DNA of 64,000 bases from Glycine soja (GCF_004193775.1 NC_041003.1:21886790-21950789); one strand, 5' to 3'. Positions 31,478-43,019 are shown, counted from the stretch's first letter. Notes: generated from the sequence alone by a model not told the origin. Program-made: numbers and translations.

Positions 31478-34289
31478 TGTTAGTCGATGAAAACGACTAA
31501 CTTTTATGTATAAAACTTGTATAAATTGTATCAAACTCTCCCAATCTATGGTTATTGTTAGTCGATGAATACGACTAACTTTTGTGTATAAAACCTGTGT
31601 ATATTGTATCAAATTTTCCTAATTTATGGTTGTTTTGTAATACTATAAGTACTTTTTTTTTAAATATAGGTAATAGATAATTTATACTTTTGTTTTGTGC
31701 GTTTAATAATCAATTTCTCTTAATTTCAAGTTAAATAGGCAACTTTGGCAAAGTGTTGTTTTTCACTCTTTCGCTAAGCCAAGCTGCTGGCTTAGCGAGA
31801 ATTCGCTAAACGCAACCTTCAGTGGCTAAGCGCGAGGAAGAATCCAGAAGAAGATGAGCTGTCAAGTTCGATAAGCGCACCGCTTCAGCTCATCCGCTAA
31901 GCGAAACAAGCGCACTAAGCCAAAATCCACTTATGCGCGCTAAGCAATCCAGATTTGCGCTAAGTGCACGAGCACGAACAAGGCCACCTATTTAAGCCTG
32001 AAATCAGATTTGCAAATGGAGTTTGGCATTTTTCTTGAAGAAGCCTCTGCATGCACGAGAGTCTGGCCTTGGCTTGAAACTTTTGCATGTTTAGGAAGTT
32101 TTAGAGAGAGAAAGGTCCAAGTTCCAAAGAGTTCTGAGAGATTTTGCTGTGTTAAGATATGCAGTCTGTGAGTGATTGTGAGATCTTAGAAGTAAAGGAA
32201 ACATCCTCACCATTTGTGTTTTTGCAGTCTTTCATCATGTTCTCCTCTTTATTGTAAAAGAGGTTTCCAGACTATGGAAAGCTAAATCCTCTGTTGGATC
32301 TTCCATGTAGATACCTGATGTAAATATATTTCTATCTATGTAATGATGTTTTGTGTGTTCTCTGTGCTATCTGCTTTTCATTCCAGTGTGCTTTTACCTT
32401 GATCACGTAGATGCATGCTTTGTTAGGGTCATTCAACAGTGGAAACTGGTCTAATTCTAAAGTCCTTGATAGTACGAGACTAAGTTGTTGTGCTATCACG
32501 AGGAATCGGGGTACAAGAACTTAGTTGTGTATGTGTATCTTATTGCGGTCTTGGTTGAGTTTAGTCTTACAAGAGGAATCTGCGGACGAGGCTTGATCAG
32601 GACTAGGCTAGGCTATCATGAGGAATCGGGGTCTAGCAGTCCAGGAGACAACATAGGAACGCATGAGCATTGTTAAATAGAGAACATCCTTTTAGCATCA
32701 GGAACCAGTGAGGAAGACCAACGTATTCTCTACTTGTTTTTACACAATATTTCTCTTGGGTGATTTTCTTTCTTTTTGCCTAGATAGTTTAAATACCTGT
32801 TCATAACCATAGTCATATTTTCATACCAGACGCCTATTTATCAAAATAGCTTGCCAGATAACACAAGTTCCCCGAGAGTTCGATACTCGGTTCTTACCAT
32901 TTTATACTACTTGTGCGATCCAATACACTCGCCGGTTGCGAACAGTTATTTTGTAGTCTTATAAGTATTTTCTATTAAGTATAGGTAATAAATACTTAGT
33001 ATTTTCATTTTGTGTGTTTAATGATCATTTTCTCTCAATTTCAGGTTAATTAGGAAAGCTTTGGAAAGTGTTTTTTTTCACCTTCTCGCTAAGCCAATCT
33101 GTTGGCTTAGCGAGCGTCCGCTAAGCGCAACACTCCTGGGCTAAGTGCGAGGAAGACTCTGGAAGAAGATGAGTTGTACAGGTTTGCTAAGTGCATCGCT
33201 TCATCTCACTAAGCGCACCGCTTCAGTTCATTCGCTAAGTGAGAAAGGCGCGCTAAGCCAAAAATCACTAATGTGCGCTAAGCGGTCCATACGTGTGCTA
33301 AGCGCACGAGCACGAACAAGGCCACCTATTTAAGCCTGAAATCAGATTTTGTGAAGGGATTTTGGACTAGGATTTAGAGCTTTTCATGTCTAGGGTTTCT
33401 AGAGAGAGAAAAAGGTCCAAGTTCCAGAGAGTTTTGAGAGATTTTGTTGTATGAAGATCAGCAGACACCAAAGCTTGAAATAGGAGCCGGTTTGAGAGCT
33501 TGAGATGAGTTTGTGAGTGATTGTGAGATCCTAGAGGTGAAGGAGACATCCACAACACTTGTATTTTTGCAATCTTTCATCTTGTTATTCTCTTTGTTGT
33601 TAAGAAGGCTTCCTGGTATGGAAAGCTAAATCCTCTGTTGGATATTCCCTGTAGGTACCTGATGTTAATATATTTCTATCTATCTAATGATGTTTTGTGT
33701 GTTCTCTGTGCTATCTTCTTTTCATTCTAGTATGCCTTTACCTTGATCATGTAGATGCATGCTTTGTTAGGGTCATTCAATAGTGGAAACTAGTCTGACT
33801 CTAAAGTCCTTGATAGTACAGGGCTGAGTTGTCGTGCTTTCACAAGGAATCGGGGTGCGATAATTTAGTTGAGTATGTGTGTCTTAATGCGGTCTTGATT
33901 GAGTTTAGTCTTACAAGAGGAATCTGCGGACGATGCTTGATCAGGATTTGATTAAACTATCATGATGAATCGGGGTTTAGTATTTCAGGAGATACCATAA
34001 GAACACATGAGCATTGTTAGATAGAGAATATCTTTTTAACATCAGACACCTATTAGGAAGACCAACATATTCTCTACTTGTTTTTACACATCATTTCTCT
34101 CGCGTGATTTTCTTTCTTTTTGCATAGATAGTTTATACACCTGTTCATATTCACACTTACCTTTACACACCAGACACTTATTTGCTGAAATAGCTTACCA
34201 AATAACACATGTTCCCCGAGTGTTCGATACTCAGTTCTTACCATTTTATACTACTTGTGCGATCCAGTGCACTTGCCAGAAGCCGAACA
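31478..34289 (+). repeat. Right LTR of element A, split by solo LTR S
   Basis: The LTR starts TGTTAGTCGATG at 31478, stops at 31555, resumes at 32950 after S and ends AAGCCGAACA at 34289; own length is 1418 bp. The target duplication ATAGG follows. GCTAAGC-type motifs cluster at 33088-33310. Confidence 0.9.
31556..32944 (+). mobile_element. Solo LTR S, same family as A/D/E, TSD GTTAT
   Basis: A 1389-bp LTR (TGTTAGTCG ... GGTTGCGAACA) lies inside the right LTR of A, in the same orientation. GTTAT flanks it at 31551-31555 and 32945-32949; excising it with one GTTAT rebuilds TATGGTTATTTTGTAG as in other family LTRs. No internal region remains. Confidence 0.92.
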
Positions 34290-34399
34290 ATAGGACAGTA
34301 GCTTCCATTCTAGAAGAAGAAGCTCAATCTTCTGACTCTACATCATCTGATTCACTATCATCAAGGTAATAAGCTATATACTTACTAGATGCCTCTGTC

Positions 34400-35605
34400 A
34401 TGGCTGATGAACACCAGCAAAGGGTTACCCTTGAGGATTATTCTAGTAGCTCAGTGCCATAATTCTTTACAAGTATTGCGCATCCTGAAGTCCAAGCTCA
34501 CAACATAAACTATCCTCATTCTTTGATTCATCTGATACAGGGGAAATTATTTCATGGATTACCAAATAAGGACCCCTATGCACATCTGGCAACGTACATA
34601 GAAATCTGTAACATTGTGAAGATTGCTGGAGTACCAGACGATGCCATCAAACTCAACTTATTTTCATTTTCTTTGGCAGAAGAGGCCAAAAGGCGGTTTC
34701 ATTCATTTAAGGGAAACAGTCTGAAGATGTGGGAGGAAGTGGTTGAAAAGTTTCTAAAAAAATACTCCCCGAGTCAAAGACTACATAAGGGAAGGCTGTT
34801 ATCTCATCATTCCACCAGTTCCCAGATTAATCCCTAAGTGAAGCATTGGAGAGATTTCGAGGTTTGTTAAGGAAGACTCCCACTCATGGACTCTTTGAAC
34901 CAACTTAGTTGAATATATTCATAGATGGCTAAGACCATAATCCAAATAGTTGTTGGATGCTTCAGCAAGAGGAAAGATAAAGCTGAAGACCCCTGAGGAG
35001 GCAACTGAGTTAATTGAAAATATGTTTGCCAGTGATCATGCTATCCTACGTGATAGAGTGCATCAACCCACCAAGAAAAGATTATTGGAGTTATCATCAT
35101 AAGATGCTGTGTTGGCACAAAATAAGTTTCTTTCTAAGCAACTTGAGATCTTAACAGAAACAATTGGTAAGTTGCCAACTACATTGTCTACTGGTCAACC
35201 TTCACAGTCTTCTGTTTTGCAGGTTACAGGTTGTACCATTTGGGGTGGTGCTCATGAATCCGGCCATTGCATTCCTTTTGAAGAAAAAACGCAGAAAGTT
35301 AGTTACATGGGAAATCAACAAAGGCAAGGATACAACCAAGGAGGACTCTCAGGTTTCCAGCAAGGTCCCTACAATCAGCAAGGACAATGGAGATCACACC
35401 CTAGTAATCAATTCAATAAGGACTAGGGTGGGCCTTCCAACAGGCCGCCTCAACAAGGGCCTAATATTTTCCAGAGGACTACCAAACTGGAAGAAGCCCT
35501 GGCTCAATTCATGCAAATGATCATGTGTAATTACAAAAGCACTGAATCAGCATTGAAGAACCTTGAGACCCAGGTGGGTCAACTAGCCAAACAGTTAGCT
35601 GAGAA
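34400..35605 (+). pseudogene. Element D gag, broken
   Basis: The ATG at 34400 opens MADEHQQRVTLEDYSSSSVP; a TAA follows (CAA expected). The frame continues PHSLIHLIQGKLFHGLPNKD, HLATYIEICNIVKIAG, LNLFSFSLAEEAKRRF and WEEVVEKFLKKY, an Athila-like gag capsid. A frameshift near 34785 and stops around 34900-34950 follow. The second part (35109-35426) has LEILTETIGKLPTTLS, a damaged zinc knuckle CTIWGGAHESGHC (second Cys is Trp) and a Gln/Gly-rich tail. TAG at 35424-35426 corresponds to CAG in element A. The frame from 35511 carries LKNLETQVGQLAKQLAEKSS into the protease linker. Confidence 0.8.
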
Positions 35606-36085
35606 GTCATCCAACAGCATTAGGGCAAATATTGAGAAGAATCCCAAAGAAGAATGTAATGCTATGATGACAAGAAACAAGAAGCGTGTGGTAGTTGAGG
35701 ATGAGGATACTGTGGCCTTGAAAGAACAAACTGTTGTAAAGGACAGTACTGAGAAAATGAACAAGGAGGTAACAGATGCAATGAGTTGGAGGAGGGAAAA
35801 ACAAATAATGGTCGAAGAGAAAGAAATAAAAGACCAAGAAAAAGAAATAGAGGTAGGAAAAGACAAAGAAAAAAAGAAAAAGAAAAAGTTGAGAAAAATA
35901 AAGATGAAGAAAAGAGTAGGAGTGAAAAAGCAAGAGAAAAGAGGAAAGAAAAAGCTTCAGAGGAGGGTACGGAAGTGCCATATCCCGTGGTACCTTCCAA
36001 GAAAGATAAGGATTGCCATCTAGCGAGATTCCTAGACATTTTCAGGAAACTAGAAATAACTATGCCTTTTGGAGAAGCTTTGTAG
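35606..36085 (+). pseudogene. Element D gag-protease linker, Lys/Glu-rich
   Basis: The segment is a low-complexity Lys/Glu region (35790-35960), read in two frames because of a shift near 35960: one gives KDKEKKKKKKLRKIKMKK, the other continues GTEVPYPVVPSKKDKDCHL and FLDIFRKLEITMPFGEAL to TAG 36083-36085, followed by QIPLYSKF in frame. This is the normal approach to the protease in Athila-like polyproteins. The A-rich tract makes slippage in the ancestor or in the sequence plausible. Confidence 0.7.
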
Positions 36086-36109
36086 CAAATTCCACTCTAC
36101 TCAAAGTTT

Positions 36110-36703
36110 TTGAAAGATATGTTGACAAGGAAGAACAAATACATTCACCAAGAGAATATCATTATGGAGGACAACTGCAGTGCTATGATACAGAAGATCC
36201 ATCCACCAAAACACAAGGACCCTGGAAGTGCGACTATTCCTTGTTCAATAGGTGAAGTCACAGTGGGGAAGGCACTCATTGACTTGGGAGCCAGCATCAA
36301 CTTAATGCCACTCTCCATGTGTAGAAGGTTGGGAGAGTTGGAAATCATGCCCACCAGAATGACCTTACAGCTTGCTGACCGATCCATCACAAGGCGGTAT
36401 GGGGTAATTGAAGATGTCCTTATAAGAATTAAGCAGATGGTCTTTCCAACTGACTTTGTGGTCATGGATGTGGATGAAGACCATGAGGTTCCCATCATTT
36501 TGGGACGCCCCTTTATGTTAACTACAAGTTGTGTAGTTGACATGGGAAGAAAGAAATTGGAAATGGGTTTTGAAGATCAGAGGATCAATTTTGATCTATT
36601 TGAAGAAAACAAGCCTGTACCAGATCATAATGTCTATTTGCAAGTCGTAGAGGGTGATAAGGAGGTTCTGAAGTTAAAGGACAAAGTGGATATCACCCAT
36701 TGA
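36110..36703 (+). CDS. Element D retropepsin-like aspartic protease, open frame
   Basis: The 197-codon open frame (from the first ATG after the TAG at 36083) starts in KDMLTRKNKYIHQ. The active-site loop is DLGAS at residues 58-62 (LIDLGASINLMP), where the typical form is DTGA/DSGA. MTLQLADRSI and GVIEDVLI follow, then the second conserved block VPIILGRPF (about residue 120) and INFDLFEE. It ends KLKDKVDITH and TGA at 36701-36703. A reverse transcriptase normally follows directly in autonomous relatives; here the frame stops and the conserved post-ORF motif (36724) follows at once. It would process the gag polyprotein. The domain is whole, but upstream breaks make expression unlikely. Confidence 0.8.
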   Translation: MKDMLTRKNKYIHQENIIMEDNCSAMIQKIHPPKHKDPGSATIPCSIGEVTVGKALIDLGASINLMPLSMCRRLGELEIMPTRMTLQLADRSITRRYGVIEDVLIRIKQMVFPTDFVVMDVDEDHEVPIILGRPFMLTTSCVVDMGRKKLEMGFEDQRINFDLFEENKPVPDHNVYLQVVEGDKEVLKLKDKVDITH

Positions 36704-36723
36704 GGTATATGCATCAAGCTAAT

Positions 36724-36764
36724 GACGTTAAAGAAGCGCTTCCTGGGAGGCAACCCATGTTGTT
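36724..36764 (+). other. Conserved post-ORF motif in element D
   Basis: GACGTTAAAGAAGCGCTTCC followed by TGGGAGGCAACCC lies 20 bases after the protease stop. The same motif is at 25893-25935 in element B, although the two elements belong to different lineages. Confidence 0.65.
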
Positions 36765-36769
36765 TTCTT

Positions 36770-38548
36770 TCATTCTGTTTTCATGCATTACATAAGTTAT
36801 AATTTGCTTGGTGATCATTGAAAAAGGGGTTTATTAGCTTGTTTTTAATGATAGATATAGGGGTTTCTTTTAAAAGGGGACTGATCTTAACTTAGAAATT
36901 TTTTTCTGAAAAACGGTCCTCTGGCTAAGCACACCCCCTCTGGCTGAGCACATGTCTTCAATGTGCTAAGCCCGTCATAATGGCGCTGAGCACATCAACC
37001 CCTGCATCTTTAGATATTTGGGCTAGCTAAGCATATCATGGCTGAGCTAAGCCAATTACAGCTCAGTCTGAATTGGGCTATGCCAGAGCCATCTGCTAAG
37101 TGTGGCATGTTTAGTGGTTAAGCACAGTCACCTTGCGCTAATTCCTATTCTTTGCGGCCTAGGTAGCGCTAAGCGCACACTTATGTGCTAAGCGCATACC
37201 CCTTTGTATGTAGCATGAAGTATATCAGCTAAGCCGGCCATGCGCTCAGCTTAGCGAGAGTTGCAGGAATTTTCATCTGCACAACTCACTAAGCACGTCT
37301 ATTTGCACTAAGCCCAGTCAAAAAAAATTGAATTTCAAAATTTGGGCTTGGGCTCAGCGAAATGGGCCGCTAAGCGAGCGTGTTGAGAAGTCAAACGTCT
37401 CTCGCTATCGCTTAGCAGCCGCACTCGCTAAGCGAGTTGGTCGAAAAACAAATAAGTGACTGTAACAGCAGTTACACTCACATTCACTCAGATTTTCTAA
37501 AATACATCCCCTGCAATCTCTCTCTCCCAAATACTTGTGCATTGCATTTGTGCATCCTTCTGGCATCTTCTGTTAGTCTTCACAAAGCACCTCTGATCCA
37601 AGTAAGTTCCTCACTTTATTTATGCTTTTGCTTTTTTTGAAACCTTAGGATAGATGATATTAGGTTAGCAATTTAATTTTTAGGATTATTTTGTAAATAG
37701 AATAGATAAAAATTAGGACTTTGTTAAGGATTGTACTGTGTGGGTACATTTGATGGTTTTGCATGTTTGATAGGTGCCTTTTAGAGGCCTAAAAAGAGAA
37801 GAAAACAAAGTTCATTTTTTGAGTTTTGTCTGGAAAATGCGACAAACTCGCTAAGCACGACTGATGCGCTCTGCGAGTTCATCAAAAGTGCGTGATTGTA
37901 TGCATTCCCAGGCAAACTCGCTAAGTCAACCGTGTTGCGCTAAGCGAGTTCAACTTTTCAGATGAATGTTCATCATTTGGTATGAACATGGCTAAGCGAC
38001 AGCTTTGTGAGCTAAGCCACCAAAACTCGAAAAGATACAACACAAGGGCTAAGCGAGTGTCATCCTGCTAAGCCTGAGTAACTTAGAAAAAAATCTGGGA
38101 AGGCCATTACGCGCTAAGCCAAGCTGATTTGAGCTAAGCGCAATTCCTTGCGACAAGTGATTGGCTAAGCGTGTCTGATTCGCTAAGCCATATCACTTAG
38201 ACAATCTTGAAGTTTTGACAAGCGCTAAGCCAACCCTGCTGAGCTTAACGCAATTCATTGCGACAATCTTTGGGCTAAGCGTGTCCGATGCGCTAAGCCA
38301 CTGTGTGAAATAATTTGCTCTGGGCTAAGTGAGTACCTATCTCACTAAGCTGATTATGCTGAACAAAATTTTGTTGTCATAACTGGCTAAGTGCAACCTG
38401 CTACGCTAAGCTAGTTTGTTGCTTTGCCTAAGGTGCACTAAGCCTGCGGTATTTCGCTAAGCGCCTACAGTTAAATTCAGCTTTTAATTTCTATTTTTGA
38501 ACTTGAATAAATTCCAATCTAATGTATTTTTGGTTCTTTTTATTACAG
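36770..38548 (+). repeat. GCTAAGC-rich spacer of element D, ending in a splice-acceptor-like site
   Basis: The tract is homologous to 5611-7319 of element A. GCTAAGC-type motifs are dense at 36920-37440 and 37850-38470 in both orientations, with a motif-poor stretch at about 37450-37840. It ends with a T-rich run and TATTACAG before the ORF2 ATG; CTAAT about 30 bases upstream is a possible branch point. Confidence 0.8.
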
Positions 38549-40148
38549 ATGGCATCAAGGAAAAGGAAGAGCAAACCTCAAGCTCAGTATGATACCAGGG
38601 GATTCCAATCAATGGAAGCCTGGAACCGATATACAGATAACATTTTGGACCGGAGGATCCTTCCGTAAAGGAATGTTAAGATTTATCATACTGAAGTCGG
38701 TGAGTTTAAGGCAGAGTTGGAGAGGCGTAACCTACACAAACGCCTCACCAACCTTCAACAGGGAAGCATAGATGTGGCAGTGGTTAAAGAATTCTATGCC
38801 AACTTATACAGCCCAGAAGACCAGAGCCCTAAGCAAGTGAGGGTGAGAGGACATTTAATCAGGATTGATGCTGACAACCTGAATTCCTTCTTAGAGACTC
38901 CAGAAGTCTTAGAGGAGGGTGAGACACTGCCTACCTATTCCAGGTTTTCGAGGATGATGATTGATCCTCAAGAGTTTGCTGCTCATCTCTACATCCCTGG
39001 TAGGGGTTTTGTTCTAAATGAAGAGCACCATCCTTGGAAGCTTCTGAGGAAAGATCTCACCACTCTTGCATAGACATGGAGTGTCCTCTCCTACAGCAAC
39101 CTGACTCCCACTTCCCACACCTCTGATCTTAATATGGACAGAGCCAGGTTAGTTTACGACTTAGTCACAGGCATGGACATGAACATTGGAGCCATAATCT
39201 CAGGTCAGATTTCTACCATTGCCCAGAGTAACTCCTCTAGGCTCGGATTTCCAGCCTTGATCATTGCCCTATGCAGAGCTAGAGGCGTTACCTCTGACAG
39301 TCTGACCTATGGGAGCCTGAGCCCAGCCATTAACTTGGCCTACATTAAGAAAAAATGTTGGAATGTGGATGATCTGACAGTTAACTTCAGAGGGGCCAGG
39401 AAGGTAAGGGCTCGACCAGCAGATGTTCCTTCTTCTTCTGCACCACCAGCTCTTCCCACTTCTGTCATGCCTACACCAACTACCCATGACTCTCAGCGCT
39501 TTGAAGCCATGCTTCAGAGTATTCATCAGGGACAGATTTTATTACTGCCGAGCCTACAAGTGGTAGCTCCTCCAAGGTCCATTCTATCGGTAGAACAGTT
39601 CATTGAGAAGGTATCCGGCCTGGAAACGTACCTTCTGCTATGAGAGAGGGTGAGGGCCCCAATGCTCAAGTACATCAGCAGGTACAAGATGCGTCTTCTG
39701 AGGCTACCATCCCTAGAGTTTTTTATTTTTCAGGTGTAGGAGTAGAGATGAGGCCTGATGAGGCAGTTTTTCCTGAGCCAATTGTGCCAGTTATACATGA
39801 GACTGTTGAAGTAGGTGAGTTACAATTGAGACAAGAGGCTGCTACTCCTGAGAGGACACCACAAACCCCAGAAAATCCACCCTCACCAGGGATAGAGCTA
39901 TCTTTTGCTCAGCAGGTAGCAGATCCTCCTACACCAGTACATGAGAGACCAGCTGACCCCTCTACTCCCATTTTAGAGATACCAGAGGACCCTACCACAC
40001 CGGCCCTGACTCTGAACACTACTCCTCTAGCACACCTGAGCTTCAGTTTTCAGATGAGGAGGGGGGACGGATTACTACTCCTTCAGGGATGCCAGTGTTA
40101 CATTTCGATGATGAGGAGTAGGATCGAGATGAATGACAGGATTTGATT
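38549..40148 (+). pseudogene. Element D ORF2: putative plant transposon protein, broken
   Basis: The ATG at 38549 (MASRKRKSKPQAQYD) follows TATTACAG. The frame holds FQSMEAWNRYTDNILDRRIL, a TAA (GAA in A), LERRNLHKRLTNLQQGSIDV, VKEFYANLYSPEDQ, RGHLIRIDADNLNSFLETP and GFVLNEEHHPWKLLRKDLT. TAG at 39071-39073 (CAG in A) comes next, then SNSSRLGFPALIIALCRARG and INLAYIKKKCW, a Ser/Pro linker and LSVEQFIEKV. A frameshift before 39640 leads to a frame with a long Pro/Glu/Thr-rich tail ending at about 40146. Length without breaks is about 530 codons, longer than in A (478) and E (433); most of the difference lies in the low-complexity tail. Confidence 0.8.
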
Positions 40149-41486
40149 ACCTGTCCTAATTATTATTATTATAATTTTATCTTTCTGAGTACATTTTAAT
40201 TATTATGATTGCATAGTATAGTGGTTGTATGGTTTTAGTATGTATGAACTATTATGGTTTGTGGCATGTGAATATGGTTTACAGCATACTTTTTGTTTTG
40301 GAAACATTTTGAAAGTCCTGATGCATAAAGAACAGTTTAACTTGACTCTTTGAAAATGCAGTGTTGATATGAGTTTGAAATGGTGATTATGGATTTAATG
40401 CATGGTTGAAATGAAGATTGTGTTTTATCATAAGTTTGAGCAAATATGTATGATAGACAAAGAAAGAACAAGTGTGTGAGCTTGCAATTATAAATGTTAG
40501 TCTGTAGACAGATGGATTAAGAAAGAAAAGCTTGAACCATAACCCGGTGAAAGTGTGATCTTAAATTATGAGTGAACGACTAGCATTGAGTAATATTCTT
40601 TGTATCAGTCTCTGAATTTTAGAATGAAATGCATAAATTTGAAAGTGATGAAGGCCATTGTTCTATTTGTAAACTACTTGTCCAGAAAGCTTACCTGTAA
40701 TTATAATTGTATCCTTTGCACCCTTTGTGAGCTGAATTAAATTTTCAAATTGAACCCTAAACTTGAAATGAATATCTCTAGCTACCTTGTGTAAATTCTA
40801 GGAGGGCCATGGTTCAAGGCAATTTGCCCCAAATTTGGGGGAGTTAGTTGGGATGTGAAGTAAAAAGGCAAGACATTTCAGCACACATAACAAATAAGTT
40901 GTGTTAAAAAAAAAGAAGTAAAATACAAACAAAGAGAGTGTGTGTTGTTTTAATAGGGTCAAATGCAAGGCAAGTGAGTAAGCTAAATAAATTGAAAGAA
41001 AATACATTGGGTGAGTCTAGGATCCATGCTCTCTTAGAATTTAAGCCTTTGAATCCTAGAAAAACTAATAATTTTTGTAGCCAAGCCTCACTACAAGCCT
41101 ATGAAAGTCCTTCTGATTCTGTTTAGGCATTTCTGACTTTATGACATGAGATGAAGTACAAAGATTAGAACTCTTGTTGGTTGTTATAGATTAATAGCTT
41201 AAACACTTGAGTGTGAGGGAAACAGTAGCCGTGAGACTTTGGTTTAAGCTACTTTCTTTAATATTTGTCTTGTGCTTAACTTCATCTAATTGTATAGCAT
41301 ACGTTTTGTTCTTCTCTTTGAATAACTGCATATTTGGTGAAAAACAATTGATGAGGACATTTTGTTTCATTTTTTCATCATGCACTCAATATTTTGTAGC
41401 AAGCACCTTTGTAAATTGTCACTGCATGTTTGTCACATGAAGACAAGTGAATTGTTCTCCATTTGCTTGAGGACAAGCAAAGTTGT
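40149..41486 (+). other. 3' untranslated region of element D
   Basis: No recognisable gene. It aligns with 8760-9996 plus 17401-17539 plus 31456-31463 of element A. It ends in GCTTGAGGACAAGCAAAGTT just before the polypurine tract, the site where B integrated in A. Confidence 0.65.
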
Positions 41487-41501
41487 AAATTTGGGGGAGT
41501 T
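41487..41501 (+). other. Polypurine tract of element D
   Basis: AAATTTGGGGGAGTT directly before the right LTR (TGTTGGTCGG at 41502). Confidence 0.8.
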
Positions 41502-42833
41502 TGTTGGTCGGATAATATGACTAACTTTTGTGTCAGAAACTTGTGTAAATTGTATATAAATCCTTCCATTTATGGTCATTTTGTAGTGTTGTAATTACTT
41601 TTTGTTAAATGTAGGTAATAAGTACTTAGTATCTCATTCTGTGTATTTAATGATCATTCCTTTGCAATTTCAGGCTAATTAGGCAAGTTTGGTGGAAGTG
41701 CTGATTTTGAGTCGCCTGCTAAGCCAATTCTCTGGCTTAGCGAGCCATCCGCTGAGCACAACAATTCATGACTAAGCCCGTAGAAGATTCTAGAAGCATA
41801 TGAGTTGTCAATGATGCGCTCAGTGAGAATTAATTCGCTAAGTGCACCGCTTGAACCTCCAGGCTGAGCGAGCATTACTGGCGCTAAGCCTGATGTCACT
41901 TACACGCGCTAAGCGAGCCCATCTCCTGCTAAGCACACACATTCCAACAGAATTGCCTATTTAAATCTGAATCTCAAAATTGAGAGGAGAAGAGTTTTTT
42001 TGGAGAGTTTTGGTTGTGGAGAAACCAAGAGATGACTGAGCTTGACGAGGAAGCTATCTTGCAAAGCATTGGATGAGATATTGAGTGATTATGAGGTTTC
42101 TAGAGGTGGAGGAGACATCTCCACTACCTGTAACTCTTCAATCTTTCACTTTCTCTTCTCTTTGTTGTAAAAGAAGCCTCCCTGTTATGGAGAGCTAAAT
42201 CCTCAGTTGGTTCTTCCTATGGGGTACTTGATGTAATACTGTTATATCTATCTGATGAGGTTTATGTGTTCGTTGTGCTATCAGTACTTCATTTTAGTAT
42301 GCTTTTGCCTTGATCATGTAGATGCATGCATAGTTAGGGTCACTCAACATTGGGAAATGGTTTGAACCTTAGAACTTGATAGGACGGGGCTAGTTTATCG
42401 TATCGTCACGAGGGATCGGGGTACAGTAACCTAGTTGTTGGTATGTATGTCTTAATGCGGTTCTGGTCAAGTTTAGTCCAACAAGAGGAATCTGAGGACG
42501 ATACTTGAGTAGGACTAGGCTAAACATGCACGAGACATCGTGGTTTAGCATTTCAGGAGACAACATAGAACACATGAGCATTGTTAGGTAGAGAAGATCC
42601 TTTAATACATCAGGGACTCGGTAGGAAGACCGACACGTTGTCTATCTGTCTTCACACACCATTATTCACGTGATCTTCCTTTTTAATAGTTTTGTTTACA
42701 TACTTGTCCATACCTGTCCATACCCGGATAATACAGTTTTACCAAGTAAAACAAGTTCCCCGAGAGTTCGATACTCAGTTCTTACCGTTTTGTACTACTT
42801 GAGCGATCCGGTGCACTTGTCGGACCATGAATA
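41502..42833 (+). repeat. Right LTR of element D
   Basis: It matches 2893-4247 throughout, starting TGTTGGTCGG and ending ACCATGAATA, where the left LTR ends ACCACAAACA (terminal CA mutated to TA). GTGGC follows at 42834-42838. GCTAAGC-type motifs cluster at 41718-41935. Confidence 0.9.
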
Positions 42834-42838
42834 GTGGC

Positions 42839-43019
42839 CTGGTCAGGAGTCCAGCCTTCTCCTTTGGGAGGGGGTGAGGCCTCTACAGCCCAAGAGCCTC
42901 AACCGGACCAAGAGGATGACATTCTAGAGGTCTCAGAGCCCACTCCACCTAAGCCCAGTGCCAGACCTGCCTCTTCCTCAGGATTCATCAGCAGGCACTA
43001 CTGCACTGGACTTGAATGA
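42839..43019 (+). pseudogene. Element E ORF2, piece 3 (C-terminal part)
   Basis: Continues the frame from 2892 across element D: the codon GCC is split by the insertion, then WSGVQPSPLGGGEASTAQEP, a Glu/Asp/Pro-rich stretch and a stop at 43017-43019. WSG.QPS corresponds to WPGARPS in element A. The tail is about 60 residues shorter than in A. Confidence 0.75.

Larger units (their letters stand above)
4499..34289 (+). mobile_element. Element A: decayed Athila-like LTR retrotransposon inside D, TSD ATAGG
   Basis: It is flanked by ATAGG at 4494-4498 and 34290-34294. It holds a truncated left LTR (4499-4723), part of gag (4720-5610), the GCTAAGC spacer (5611-7319), ORF2 (7320-8756), a 3' untranslated region (8757-9996 and 17401-17539), a polypurine tract (31464-31477) and a right LTR (31478-31555 plus 32950-34289). 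It is interrupted by C, B and solo LTR S. Own sequence is about 7.1 kb. It lost its primer site, 5' gag and protease by deletions, so it cannot now transpose by itself. Confidence 0.9.
2893..42833 (+). mobile_element. Element D: gag-protease-ORF2 Athila-like LTR retrotransposon, no pol, TSD GTGGC
   Basis: The left LTR is 2893-4247, the primer site about 4254-4271, the 5' leader reading frame 4376-4498, then the insertion of element A. D resumes at 34295 with gag (34400), protease (to 36703), GCTAAGC spacer, ORF2 (38549), 3' untranslated region, polypurine tract and right LTR 41502-42833. GTGGC flanks it at 2888-2892 and 42834-42838, inside ORF2 of element E. Without the nested DNA it is about 10.1 kb. 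No reverse transcriptase, RNase H or integrase motifs are seen between protease and ORF2, so it would depend on a related autonomous element. Confidence 0.9.

Noticed and set aside
35579..36039. Ser/Phe/Leu-rich minus-strand frames
   Set aside because: Mirror images of the Lys/Glu-rich gag-protease linker on the plus strand.
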